A stretch of DNA of 64,000 nt from NCBI GenBank assembly GCA_009911065.1, contig QXWR01000004.1, positions 110,655 through 174,654 of the forward strand, given 5' to 3'. The position numbers were made by a program, and so were the translations under genes. The stretch is from Clostridiaceae bacterium. GTDB lineage: Bacteria > Bacillota > Clostridia > Lachnospirales > Lachnospiraceae. Positions 28,892 to 36,879 of the stretch are shown piece by piece. How positions within the stretch are numbered: the stretch's first letter is position 1; every line of letters begins with the position of its first letter. The notes under the pieces are model-generated. The model did no database searches. It was given only the letters and a program-made list of their open reading frames with translations, and had not been told where the DNA came from.

Positions 28892-30148
28892 ATGGATGAA
28901 CAGGCGAAAGAGTACCTTTTAAAAATCCCATTGTGGACGAAAAGGAAAAATACGTTGGAGCAGGTAAAGGATTTTCTTGGGGAGTTAGGGAATCCGGAAA
29001 ATGGGATGGCAGTGATTCATGTGGCAGGAACCAATGGAAAGGGTTCCGTATGCGCAGATCTGACTGCTGTTTTCAAGGAGGCAGGATACCAGGTGGGGAC
29101 ATTTTTGTCCCCTCATCTGGAGGATGTACGGGAAAGGATTTTAATCGGCGGGGACATGGCAGAGGAGGCTATTTTTCAGGAAAGCTTTCAGCAAGTCCTT
29201 GCTGTTGTCCGAAAAATGATGGGACAAGGGTATTGTCACCCTTCCTTTTTTGAGTTTCTGTTTTTGATGGCAATGGTAATATTTTCCTGGAAAAAGGTGG
29301 ATTATGCCGTGTTGGAGACAGGGCTGGGGGGAAGGCTGGACACTACAAATGTAATTTCCTGCCCCAGAGCATGTGTGATTACTTCTATCAGTCTGGACCA
29401 CACCAAGTATTTGGGAGGAACCATCCGGGAAATTGCGGCCGAGAAGGCAGGGATTATAAAACCAGGAGTTCCGGTGATTTTTGACGACGGAGTTTTGGAA
29501 GCTTCCCAGGTGATTGTCAGTCGGGCAAAAGAGGTGAATGCGCCGGTTTATCCGGTGAGAGAGGGAGATGGGAAGGCAGGAGAATGGGGATGCTTTGAGG
29601 CTCCCTATCAGGTGCAGAATGCAGCTTTGGCGGAAAAGGTTTTTCAAGTGCTTTCCATTCCTGGCATTACAGAGGATGTGTGCCGCAGAGGGTTTGAAAA
29701 AGTATACTGGCCGGGACGGATGGAGGAAGCAGCGCCGGAGCTTTGGCTGGATGGCGCTCACAATCCAGGGGGAATCCGGGCATTTGCCCAGGCAGTAAAA
29801 GAACAGCTAAGGAGAGAAAAACGGCAGATTCATCTTCTGTTTGCAGCAGTGGCAGATAAGGATTATGAGGAGATGATTCGGCTGCTTTGCGGCCTTCTTC
29901 CAGTGGAGCGGGTCACAGTGGTGCAGCTGGCAGATGAGAGAGGAATGGGGGCGGAAGCCTTGGCAGAGCAATTTCTGGCCGCTGGGTGCAGGCAGGTGGA
30001 GGCGTACAAAACCATTCATCAGGCTTTGTGGGCAGCACGTGGGAATCAGTCGGAGAAAGACCGGCTTTACGTGGTGGGTTCTTTGTATCTGATTGGGGAG
30101 ATAAAAGGGATATTGCATGGACAAGAAGGAGGAAACCCAAAATGTTAG
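28892..30148 (+). CDS. folC: Bifunctional folylpolyglutamate/dihydrofolate synthase
   Basis: The 418-residue Mur-ligase-like protein adds glutamate to (dihydro)folate. It has the P-loop GTNGKGSVCADL, the folate-family LSPHLEDVRERI, the metal-binding ETGLGGRLDTTNVI, and SLDHTKYLGGTIREIAAEKAGIIK. There is no Shine-Dalgarno before ATG 28892, and a TATAAT lies only 4 bases upstream. It is the only start in this frame after an upstream stop, so translation may start on a near-leaderless mRNA or be weak. The next gene overlaps its end by 7 bases. Confidence 0.93.
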   Translation: MDEQAKEYLLKIPLWTKRKNTLEQVKDFLGELGNPENGMAVIHVAGTNGKGSVCADLTAVFKEAGYQVGTFLSPHLEDVRERILIGGDMAEEAIFQESFQQVLAVVRKMMGQGYCHPSFFEFLFLMAMVIFSWKKVDYAVLETGLGGRLDTTNVISCPRACVITSISLDHTKYLGGTIREIAAEKAGIIKPGVPVIFDDGVLEASQVIVSRAKEVNAPVYPVREGDGKAGEWGCFEAPYQVQNAALAEKVFQVLSIPGITEDVCRRGFEKVYWPGRMEEAAPELWLDGAHNPGGIRAFAQAVKEQLRREKRQIHLLFAAVADKDYEEMIRLLCGLLPVERVTVVQLADERGMGAEALAEQFLAAGCRQVEAYKTIHQALWAARGNQSEKDRLYVVGSLYLIGEIKGILHGQEGGNPKC

Positions 30149-30279
30149 ATTTTGAGGAGGAACTGAAGCGTTTTCAGCCAAGCTTGGAAATTGGAAATGT
30201 AGAGGAGTCCATTGGAAAGGAAGATCTGACGGATATGACAGATCTGATGATGGAACTGTTGAACGAAAAGAGAAATTAA
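30142..30279 (+). CDS. Small acidic conserved-type protein
   Basis: This 45-residue protein (MLDFEEELKRFQPSLEIGN...) is rich in Glu and Asp and should be helical. AGGAGG lies 9 bases before ATG 30142, which overlaps the folC stop by 7 bases, so it is translationally coupled. No function is known. It is included because the ribosome site and spacing are strong. Confidence 0.6.
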   Translation: MLDFEEELKRFQPSLEIGNVEESIGKEDLTDMTDLMMELLNEKRN

Positions 30280-30291
30280 CGGAGATAAAGC

Positions 30292-31596
30292 ATGGATGGA
30301 GGAATGAGGAATCGTCAGATTTCCAATGCTTATTATAATGCGGGGTTGGAAAAAGCCAAAGAGCGGGATTTAACCGGAGCGGTGATTCTGCTGAAAAAAA
30401 GCCTTCGATTTCACAAATATCAGACGGATGCAAGAAATTTGCTGGGATTGATTTATCACGAGATCGGAGAGGTGGGGGCGGCTCTTTCCCAATGGATTTT
30501 GAGCCTAAATCTCCAGGAGACTGGCAATGTGGCAGAGGAGTATTTGAAGGCATTACAGGATGCCCCAGGGTATTTGGACATGGCAGACCAGGCAGCGAAA
30601 AAGTACAATCAGTCTTTGACCTATGCCCGCAATGACAATGAAGATTTGGCAGTGCTTCTTTTAATGCGTATGGTGGAAGAAATGCCAAATTATGTGAAAG
30701 CTCAGCAGCTTCTTGCCCTTTTGTATATTCACCATGAGGATTATGCCAAAGCAGGCCGATGCCTGTTTCAGGCTATGCGGATTGACAAATACAATCCTTT
30801 AACTCAGCGGTATATGGCAGTTGCCAAACAAAATACAGGAAAGGCAGATGTGGAAAAGCATAAGCTGAAAAACGCATTTTCCCACCGGCAGATGCAGGAT
30901 GACGACATTATTCTGCCGCCCAGTTACAAGGAAAATACAGGACTTCAGACGGTGTTAAATATTCTGGCAGGACTGGTGCTGGGAGCGGTGGTGGTGTTCT
31001 TTCTGGTTACGCCTACGATTCGGGATTCCATTACCAGCAAATATGAGGAGGAGATACAAAAGGAACTGGAACTGGTAAATCAGAAGAGCCTTCAGATTGA
31101 TGAGCTGAATCGGAAATTGGAGGAAGCCAGCGATGCTAAGGAGGAGGCGGAAAGCAGCTTGGAAACCATGGTCAATAACAGCGGCAGCGTGCTTAGCCAA
31201 TATCAGCGTCTGGCACAGATTCTTCAGGCATACCGAACTGAGGACATGCAGACAGCTGTGCGGCTCTACACGGAAACCGATTGGTCGGTGCTTACTGACG
31301 GGGTTTTGGATGAGATTGTTGCATGGATGCAGCGAGATATGGCTGCCAATGGATACCAGGTGCTAGAGCAGATGGGAGACACTGCTGCTGGACAGGGAAA
31401 TACAACCTTGGCAGTGGATTATTATAATAAAAGTTTACAGATTAAGGGCGATAATATTGGCGTTATTTATAAAATTGCCATGGCATATAAAAATGCCGGA
31501 GATACAGATCATGCAAACGAATATTTTGGGGAGATTATTATGAAGCATCCCAATTCGGAATTTGCAGCCCAGGCAAAAGAACAGCGGGGATTTTGA
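30292..31596 (+). CDS. TPR-repeat membrane protein
   Basis: The 434-residue protein has several TPR motifs before a membrane helix (residues ~220-242, LNILAGLVLGAVVVFFLV). A coiled coil (~250-300) and two C-terminal TPR units (DYYNKSLQIKGDNIGVIYKIAMAYKNAGD region) follow. The topology suggests cytoplasmic N-terminal repeats and an outer coiled coil with TPRs, a scaffold-like layout. It follows the small acidic gene by 12 bases and is likely in the folC operon. Its partner is unknown. Confidence 0.78.
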   Translation: MDGGMRNRQISNAYYNAGLEKAKERDLTGAVILLKKSLRFHKYQTDARNLLGLIYHEIGEVGAALSQWILSLNLQETGNVAEEYLKALQDAPGYLDMADQAAKKYNQSLTYARNDNEDLAVLLLMRMVEEMPNYVKAQQLLALLYIHHEDYAKAGRCLFQAMRIDKYNPLTQRYMAVAKQNTGKADVEKHKLKNAFSHRQMQDDDIILPPSYKENTGLQTVLNILAGLVLGAVVVFFLVTPTIRDSITSKYEEEIQKELELVNQKSLQIDELNRKLEEASDAKEEAESSLETMVNNSGSVLSQYQRLAQILQAYRTEDMQTAVRLYTETDWSVLTDGVLDEIVAWMQRDMAANGYQVLEQMGDTAAGQGNTTLAVDYYNKSLQIKGDNIGVIYKIAMAYKNAGDTDHANEYFGEIIMKHPNSEFAAQAKEQRGF

Positions 31597-31908
31597 CCAA
31601 ATCTGGCTATTCAAAAAATGTGTATTTGTCTGGAAAACAGGATGGATTTTGGAGAAGAGATACAACAGGAAAAAACTTTCTTGTTGTATCTTTTTCTTTG
31701 TCTGAAATTGTAATGATTTGTTTTGGATCAGTTCAGATGAAATGGGTTATTGGCTGATTGAGTTGGACAAGAAAGCGGGTTGCCAGAGGGAAGGATGCAG
31801 ATAAGGAATTGTAAATTTTTAGAAAATGAGAGATTTTGAAATTAATGCAAAAGGGATTTTAAATTCTCCTGATGATGTAAAATAATTATAAGTATGGAGG
31901 GGATATCT
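31597..31908 (+). promoter_or_regulatory. spoIIA upstream region with a SigH-like promoter
   Basis: The 312-bp gap holds AGGAATT (31804-31810), an 11-bp spacer and GAAAAT (31822-31827), close to the SigH pattern that drives spoIIA in Bacillus. A GGAAAAAACTTTCTTGTTGT-type hairpin with a T-run near 31668-31700 is probably the terminator of the TPR gene. Both are by eye. Confidence 0.4.
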
Positions 31909-32247
31909 ATGAATCAATCGTTTACTTACGAGGCAAAAGGACAGGTTTTAATCATTCATCTTCCAAAAGAATTGGATCATCATAACTGTAGAAATTTGAA
32001 ATATGAGACCGATCTTTTGTTAGCGGAAAATTATATCAATCGAATTGTATTTGACTTCTCCAGAACGGAATTTATGGATTCTTCTGGTATTGGAATCCTT
32101 TTAAACCGATATAAACAGATGACGGCCAATGGGGGGAAAGTAGCAGTTTGCGGAGTGAATGCTCAAGTACAGCGGATTTTAACCATTGGGGGAATTGGGC
32201 GGCTGATGGAACATTATGACACGAGAGAGGCAGCGCTGATGGGATGA
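31909..32247 (+). CDS. spoIIAA: Anti-sigma F factor antagonist SpoIIAA
   Basis: The 112-residue STAS-domain protein has FMDSSGIGILLNRYKQM with the regulatory Ser that SpoIIAB phosphorylates and SpoIIE dephosphorylates. It frees SigF in the forespore. GGAGGGG lies before ATG 31909; ATG 31894 upstream would include the ribosome site and is rejected. spoIIAB starts 197 bases later, a wider gap than in Bacillus, where the genes overlap. Confidence 0.93.
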   Translation: MNQSFTYEAKGQVLIIHLPKELDHHNCRNLKYETDLLLAENYINRIVFDFSRTEFMDSSGIGILLNRYKQMTANGGKVAVCGVNAQVQRILTIGGIGRLMEHYDTREAALMG

Positions 32248-32443
32248 TATTGAGATAAAAGACGGGAAGGACAGGCTGCTGGAAGCAGGACCAGAAAGAA
32301 AATTTGTTTAAGAACGTATTTGAAAAATCGTTTTTTAATGAAATGGCAATGCAGATTTGTCAAAAGATATTTTTCTGATGCGTTTTAAATAAGGAAGTTT
32401 TCATAATATAAGTGGCGCAACATGCGTTTTTGGAGGATAAAAA
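32248..32443. other. Unusually wide spoIIAA-spoIIAB gap
   Basis: The gap shows no gene. It contains TTTAAGAACGTATTTGAAAA (32308-32327), resembling TTTAAGAACTGTTTGAAGCG after sigF (near 33797), possibly a dispersed short repeat. GGAGG lies just before spoIIAB. Confidence 0.35.
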
Positions 32444-32860
32444 ATGGAACGTTTTCGGATGGAGATTGAAAGTTTATCAAAAAACGAGGAGCTGGCCAGA
32501 GTTGTGACAGCGGTTTTTATGAGCCGTTTGAATCCTACTTTGGAAGAATTGGATGATGTAAAGACAGCAGTCTCAGAGGCAGTGACCAATGCGGTGATTC
32601 ATGGATATGAAGAAGGGGAAGGGACCATTTACATGGAATTGCAGGCAGATGGGCAGGAGCTGACGGTTCTGGTGCGGGATACGGGAGTGGGAATCCGGGA
32701 TGTGAAAAAAGCTATGGAACCTATGTTTACAACAGATAAGTCCGGAGAACGGTCTGGCATGGGCTTTTCTTTTATGGAGGCATTTATGGATCGGGTTCTG
32801 GTGGAATCCGAACCAGGGCGAGGGACTTTAGTGACCATGAAAAAGAAAATCGGCAGGTGA
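32444..32860 (+). CDS. spoIIAB: Anti-sigma F factor / serine kinase SpoIIAB
   Basis: The 138-residue GHKL-type kinase has SEAVTNAVIHGY (N box), VRDTGVGI (G1) and ERSGMGFSFMEAFMD (G2). It binds and inhibits SigF before forespore formation and phosphorylates SpoIIAA. GGAGG precedes the ATG, and sigF follows after 6 bases. Confidence 0.94.
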   Translation: MERFRMEIESLSKNEELARVVTAVFMSRLNPTLEELDDVKTAVSEAVTNAVIHGYEEGEGTIYMELQADGQELTVLVRDTGVGIRDVKKAMEPMFTTDKSGERSGMGFSFMEAFMDRVLVESEPGRGTLVTMKKKIGR

Positions 32861-32866
32861 TGGGGC

Positions 32867-33586
32867 ATGGAGGAAACCACAAAACTAATTCGGCTTGCCC
32901 ATGAAGGAGACCAGGCTGCAAGAGAACAGCTGGTTCTGGATAATGTAGGGCTGGTGTGGAGTATTGTGCGCCGTTTTGCAGGCAGAGGGCATGAGCTGGA
33001 GGACTTGTACCAGATTGGATGTATTGGACTCATTAAGGCCATAGACAAATTTAATCTGGATTTTGATGTGAAATTTTCTACATATGCAGTTCCGATGATT
33101 ACCGGCGAGATCAAGCGGTTTTTAAGGGATGATGGAATGATCAAAGTAAGCCGTTCTTTAAAAGAACTGGGAATGCGGGTCAGCAGCACACGGGAGCAGA
33201 TGATCTGGGAACTGGGCAGGGAGCCGGGACTGGAAGAGCTTGCTTTGCGGGTGGGGGTCAGCTGTGAGGAAGTGGCTGCGTCTATGGAAGCAGCCACTGA
33301 GGTAGAGTCGATTTATAAAACTGTAGGTTCGGGGGAAGATCAAAATTTACGTCTTTTGGATAAGCTTCCAGATGAGCGGGAACAGCAGGAAGAACTTTTA
33401 AACCGTATGGTGTTAAAACAGCTTTTAGAGCAGCTTTCCGGGAAGGACCGGGAAATTATCATGCGGCGTTATTTTGAAAATCAAACCCAAAGCCAAATTG
33501 CAGCAGACTTAAACATTTCTCAAGTCCAGGTATCAAGGCTGGAAAAGAAGATTCTTCGAAAAATGAGAGAATATCTCAGTCCATAA
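32867..33586 (+). CDS. sigF: RNA polymerase sigma-F factor
   Basis: This 239-residue sigma factor of early forespore gene expression has region 2 (EDLYQIGCIGLIKAIDKF, KFSTYAVPMITGEIKRFLRD), region 3 (LKELGMRVSSTREQM) and region 4 helix-turn-helix (NQTQSQIAADLNISQVQVSRLEKKIL). It is the third gene of the spoIIA operon. It also ties the downstream spoVA genes, normally SigG/SigF targets, to the same locus. Confidence 0.95.
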   Translation: MEETTKLIRLAHEGDQAAREQLVLDNVGLVWSIVRRFAGRGHELEDLYQIGCIGLIKAIDKFNLDFDVKFSTYAVPMITGEIKRFLRDDGMIKVSRSLKELGMRVSSTREQMIWELGREPGLEELALRVGVSCEEVAASMEAATEVESIYKTVGSGEDQNLRLLDKLPDEREQQEELLNRMVLKQLLEQLSGKDREIIMRRYFENQTQSQIAADLNISQVQVSRLEKKILRKMREYLSP

Positions 33587-33600
33587 TCACACATACTACA

Positions 33601-33667
33601 GTCAAATACGCCGCTGCAAGTGACGGGGCATCCAATTTACATCGCAGCAAGCTGCGGGGTATTTGAC
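33601..33667. repeat. Hairpin-forming inverted repeat after sigF
   Basis: GTCAAATAC (33601-33609) pairs perfectly with GTATTTGAC (33659-33667). Inner GC-rich parts (CGCCGCTGC ... GCAGCAAGCTGCGG) can also pair. It could be a terminator without a T-run, a structured RNA or a REP-like dispersed repeat. The rest of the gap up to 33897 shows no gene. Confidence 0.45.
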
Positions 33668-33897
33668 CTTCGCGGCAGCCGTAAAATGCCCATGTAAGTA
33701 CGGGACCTGGCTTATTGTTTGGGGAAATATACAGGAAAATGGCTGGGAAGATTTAGATTGAAATTCTAAATGGCTGCAACGAAGCATTAGGAGTATTTAA
33801 GAACTGTTTGAAGCGTGTTTGAAAAATGTTTTCTGTCAGATGAGGGAATAATTTTCAAATATGTTTTGGAATACAGGAAAGAAAAGGATGTGAATGT

Positions 33898-34047
33898 ATG
33901 GACTTTTTAAAGTACTTAATCGGAATTGTGACAATATTTTTGTGCTTGTCAATCGCAGCGCTGATTGCCTGGTATTGTATGTTTGGAAACATTACTCAGG
34001 AGCCGGGAGGAACCTTGGTGGACCAGGTCCAGGAGGTGATGTTGTGA
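33898..34047 (+). CDS. Small membrane protein translationally coupled to spoVAA
   Basis: The 49-residue protein starts MDFLKYLIGIVTIFLCLSIA, has one clear membrane helix (residues ~5-28) and ends VDQVQEVML. Its TGA (34045-34047) overlaps the GTG start of spoVAA (34044), and spoVAA's AGGAGGTGA lies inside its last codons. That is firm evidence for a real, coupled gene. It is shorter than usual gene-calling cut-offs. A role in the spore inner membrane with SpoVA proteins is inferred from position. Confidence 0.65.
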   Translation: MDFLKYLIGIVTIFLCLSIAALIAWYCMFGNITQEPGGTLVDQVQEVML

Positions 34048-34679
34048 GCAGCCGGAGCAACACCGTTTATCTGAATTTAAGCGAAATCACAGAGGTACAT
34101 GATAAGGATGTATTTGTAAAAGATGTGGCAAAGGTGTACTGTAGCGATACCAAAATCCAGAATAAGTGCGAGTGTGTAAAGTTAAAGCATATTTCGGAGG
34201 AAAAGTGCAGGCGGTATGTGGAAAATGCCCTGGATGTGATTGAAAAACTGGAGGCAGTAGACCCGTCTGTTTCTGTGACGAATGTGGGGAAGGTGGAATA
34301 TATTATTGATTATCAGCCGCCGGCGCCTCCCCGGCATCTTTGGCAGTGGATAAAAACTTTTTTTGTATGTATCATCTGTTTTTGCGGAGCGGCGTTTGCC
34401 ATTATGACTTTTAACAATGATGCCAATGTTCGGGATGTATTTCAGGAACTTTACTATCTGGTAACAGGAAAAGAGGCATCCGGAATGACAATTCTGGAGC
34501 TGACCTATTCCATTGGCCTTGCTTTGGGGATTCTTGTATTTTTTAACCATTTTGCCAAATGGAAACTGACCACAGACCCTACGCCTCTGGAGGTGGAAAT
34601 GCGCCTTTATGAGGACAATATCAGCAAAACTCTGATTCAGAATGATGGGAGAAAGGAGCAGGGAATTGATGTTCAGTGA
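34044..34679 (+). CDS. spoVAA: Stage V sporulation protein AA
   Basis: The 211-residue SpoVAA has a soluble N-terminal part (VYLNLSEITEVHDKDVFVKDVAKV) and two membrane helices (residues ~108-128 and ~160-180). SpoVA proteins form the spore inner-membrane channel for dipicolinic acid. GTG 34044 with a full AGGAGGTGA site is chosen; a longer upstream frame begins before the coupled small gene and is not credible. spoVAB overlaps its 3' end by 11 bases. Confidence 0.88.
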   Translation: MSSRSNTVYLNLSEITEVHDKDVFVKDVAKVYCSDTKIQNKCECVKLKHISEEKCRRYVENALDVIEKLEAVDPSVSVTNVGKVEYIIDYQPPAPPRHLWQWIKTFFVCIICFCGAAFAIMTFNNDANVRDVFQELYYLVTGKEASGMTILELTYSIGLALGILVFFNHFAKWKLTTDPTPLEVEMRLYEDNISKTLIQNDGRKEQGIDVQ

Positions 34680-35112
34680 GGGCGGGGTGTCATTGTGGCA
34701 GAACGTGGCATTGGGTTTTCTTGGATTAAGCGCTGGTGGGATTATTGCTGCCGGAGTATTTGCATTTCTGGCAATTATTGGCGTATTTCCAAGAATTATG
34801 GGGCGAACCGGTACAAAGAGAATTTTTCTCTATGAAACTTTGATTATTCTAGGTGGAATATGGGGGAATGTATCGGATATCTATGAAATTCCCATTGGAT
34901 TTGGGGGGAATATTGTTCTTGGGATTTTTGGTCTGGCGTCTGGATTGTTTGTGGGATGTCTTGTGATGTCTCTGGCAGAAACTTTGAAGGCTCTTCCTGT
35001 AATGAATCGGCGAATTGGTCTGGCAGTCGGGCTGCAATATGTGATTTTGTCCGTGGCATTGGGGAAGCTTGTTGGGGCGATTGCCTTTTTTTCACTGGGA
35101 ATGTGCCAGTAG
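34669..35112 (+). CDS. spoVAB: Stage V sporulation protein AB
   Basis: The 147-residue membrane protein has about four helices and the SpoVAB pattern GFLGLSAGGIIAAGVFAFLAIIGVFPRI and DIYEIPIGFGG (separate landmarks). AAGGAG precedes ATG 34669, inside the end of spoVAA. It belongs to the dipicolinate-transport set with spoVAA and spoVAC, although spoVAC follows only after a 335-bp repeat-rich gap. Confidence 0.9.
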   Translation: MFSEGGVSLWQNVALGFLGLSAGGIIAAGVFAFLAIIGVFPRIMGRTGTKRIFLYETLIILGGIWGNVSDIYEIPIGFGGNIVLGIFGLASGLFVGCLVMSLAETLKALPVMNRRIGLAVGLQYVILSVALGKLVGAIAFFSLGMCQ

Positions 35113-35447
35113 CGTGTGATAGAAGCGTGTGATAGAAGGGGATTTTGGCAAAGGATTGGAAAATTGAAAATTATGAAAATTATGATTTTAATTCCTGTTT
35201 TCTGTGAGGTGTGGGGGAGGGGTTATAAATTTGTAAAGATGAAATGTTGTAGGTTTTAAATTTTTGAAATCTTTGAAATCTTATGGTTTTATGAAATGGG
35301 ATTTGGAGAGTTGGGATTTAGAGATTGTGGAAGTTGTGAATGATGAGTAATAGATTATGAGTTATAGATTATGAATTATAAATTATGAGTAATAAATTGT
35401 GAGTAATAAATTGTGAATTTTGGTTATGGATAGGAGGACGAAGGATT
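35113..35447. repeat. AT-rich gap with two tandem repeats upstream of spoVAC
   Basis: A short direct repeat AGCGTGTGATAGA occurs twice just after spoVAB. At 35344-35413 there are five tandem 14-bp units of the form TGAGTAATAGATTA/TGAGTAATAAATTG, a small minisatellite that ends about 35 bp before spoVAC. No gene was seen. GGAGG lies before the spoVAC ATG. Confidence 0.75.
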
Positions 35448-35903
35448 ATGGAGTTGAATAAACAGGAATATGATAAGTATGTAAAACAAGTTACGCCTAC
35501 TCATCCCCTGGGTGCGGATATGATCCGAGCTTTTATCACTGGCGGAACGATTTGCCTTTTGGGACAGATTTCTACTATGAGCATGATGAATCTTTGGGGG
35601 ATGGAGAGAGAGACGGCTATGACTTGGACACAACTGGAGCTGATTCTTTTGAGTGTGGTGCTGACAGGGATGAATGTGTATCCGAAGATTGTGAAGTGGG
35701 GCGGCGCTGGTGCGCTGGTGCCGATTACTGGGTTCGCTAACTCGGTGGTGGCGCCGGCGATTGAGTATAAGGCGGAGGGACAGGTGTTTGGGATTGGGTG
35801 TAAGATTTTTACCATTGCGGGGCCGGTGATTTTGTATGGGATATTGGCTAGTTGGGTGCTTGGGGTGATTTATTGGGTTGGGGGAGTGATGGGAGTTATT
35901 TGA
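35448..35903 (+). CDS. spoVAC: Stage V sporulation protein AC, with element-derived 3' end
   Basis: The 151-residue membrane protein matches SpoVAC (TPTHPLGADMIRAFITGGTI, NVYPKIVKWGGAGALVPITG, ANSVVAPAIEYKAEGQVFGIG). It is a mechanosensitive part of the dipicolinate channel in the spore membrane. The gene reads as complete, but its last ~42 codons (from about 35774) recur three more times downstream at the right ends of integrated units. The present 3' end is therefore most simply explained as supplied by the most recently inserted element. The usual partners spoVAD and spoVAE do not follow within the window. Confidence 0.93.
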   Translation: MELNKQEYDKYVKQVTPTHPLGADMIRAFITGGTICLLGQISTMSMMNLWGMERETAMTWTQLELILLSVVLTGMNVYPKIVKWGGAGALVPITGFANSVVAPAIEYKAEGQVFGIGCKIFTIAGPVILYGILASWVLGVIYWVGGVMGVI

Positions 35904-35949
35904 GAGGTAAATGGGGAAGTGAAAAATTAATTTGGTAGTTGGCTTTATG

Positions 35950-35992
35950 AGCAGGATGATGGATAGAAAAATTCATTAGCCTGCTTTTTTTT
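35950..35992 (+). terminator. Terminator after spoVAC (copy A)
   Basis: AGCAGG ... CCTGCT stem and an eight-T run. Near-identical hairpins follow the other spoVAC 3' copies. Confidence 0.8.
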
Positions 35993-36128
35993 GATGTTTT
36001 ATAGGATACAGTAGGATTACCGATATAGTGTTTGCTTTGTACTTCGTTTAATAGATAAATGAATTTAGACGGTTTTAGACAATATTTAAACTGACAGTAT
36101 GAATATTTTACGAATGGAGAGAGTTTAT

Positions 36129-36788
36129 ATGAACGGAAAAATTACAGAAAGAATCCCATATGGATTTATGAGACATGAAAAGTATGGTGTAGCGGTAATG
36201 GATCGTGAAAAAATGGAATCAGTGAAATTGATGTTCCGTTTGTGTCTTGATGGAATGAGTCTGAGGCAGATCAAGAATGTTATAGAATTTCAAGGGATTG
36301 AGTATCTGGCCAAATATAAGAGAGATAAGATAGTAGGGTGGCCTTTGGCAGAAATAAAAAAGATATTGTCTGATCCAATTTATGGGAATGAAAGATCCAA
36401 TGCTATAGCTAAGGAAGAATTAGAAATAGCAAGACGAAAGTTGACGGTAAATACAAGAGTGGTTGGAAAACGTATGGAAATAAGTGCTTTGGTTGGAATT
36501 GCGGTGTGTAAGGAATGTGGCAGTTTTTTGGTGGAGAAGTCGGTATCAACCAGAGGGCGGACATATTTGTATTATATGTGCGGGAAGAATAAAAAAGGAA
36601 AAGGATGCTCGACACATAAAATAACAGTTGAAGAGTTAAACAAGAAAGTTTTGGAGGTAATGAGGAAAGAGATTGGAGATAGAGAGGCTTTATGCTGTGA
36701 GGATCTAACAAGAGAGATTGCTATAAGGCGTCTGAAATATGTGAGTGTAGATAGTGTAGGAAATATAGAGATAATGCTAAATAAATAA
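36129..36788 (+). CDS. Recombinase-domain/zinc-ribbon protein lacking the serine catalytic domain (unit 1)
   Basis: The 219-residue protein starts where the DNA-binding half of a large serine recombinase normally begins (PYGFMRHEKYG). It continues through FRLCLDGMSLRQIKNVIE and LAEIKKILSDPIYGNE (recombinase domain) and ISALVGIAVCKECGSFLVEK ... YYMCGKNKKGKGC (zinc beta-ribbon). There is no room upstream for the ~150-residue catalytic domain: spoVAC and its terminator end only 140 bp away. GGAGAG precedes ATG 36129. A close relative sits in the same place in unit 3 (46597). It may be a targeting or directionality protein for a catalytic partner supplied in trans; that is inference. Confidence 0.8.
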   Translation: MNGKITERIPYGFMRHEKYGVAVMDREKMESVKLMFRLCLDGMSLRQIKNVIEFQGIEYLAKYKRDKIVGWPLAEIKKILSDPIYGNERSNAIAKEELEIARRKLTVNTRVVGKRMEISALVGIAVCKECGSFLVEKSVSTRGRTYLYYMCGKNKKGKGCSTHKITVEELNKKVLEVMRKEIGDREALCCEDLTREIAIRRLKYVSVDSVGNIEIMLNK

Positions 36789-36879
36789 TAATATATATAG
36801 AAAATAATAGGAATCTTACCATATATTTGATATAATTCTAGATAGTTACATTAATATATGTTTTATAAGGAGAAAAAAT

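Noticed and set aside
29807..30688. 293-codon minus-strand frame over folC and the TPR gene
   Set aside because: Pro/Ser/His-rich shadow of well-supported plus-strand genes.
35344..35413. Possible CRISPR repeats
   Set aside because: The 14-bp units are directly adjacent with no spacers, so they are a minisatellite.
36129..36788. Simple annotation as a complete site-specific recombinase
   Set aside because: The serine catalytic domain is absent, so it cannot be called an active recombinase by itself.
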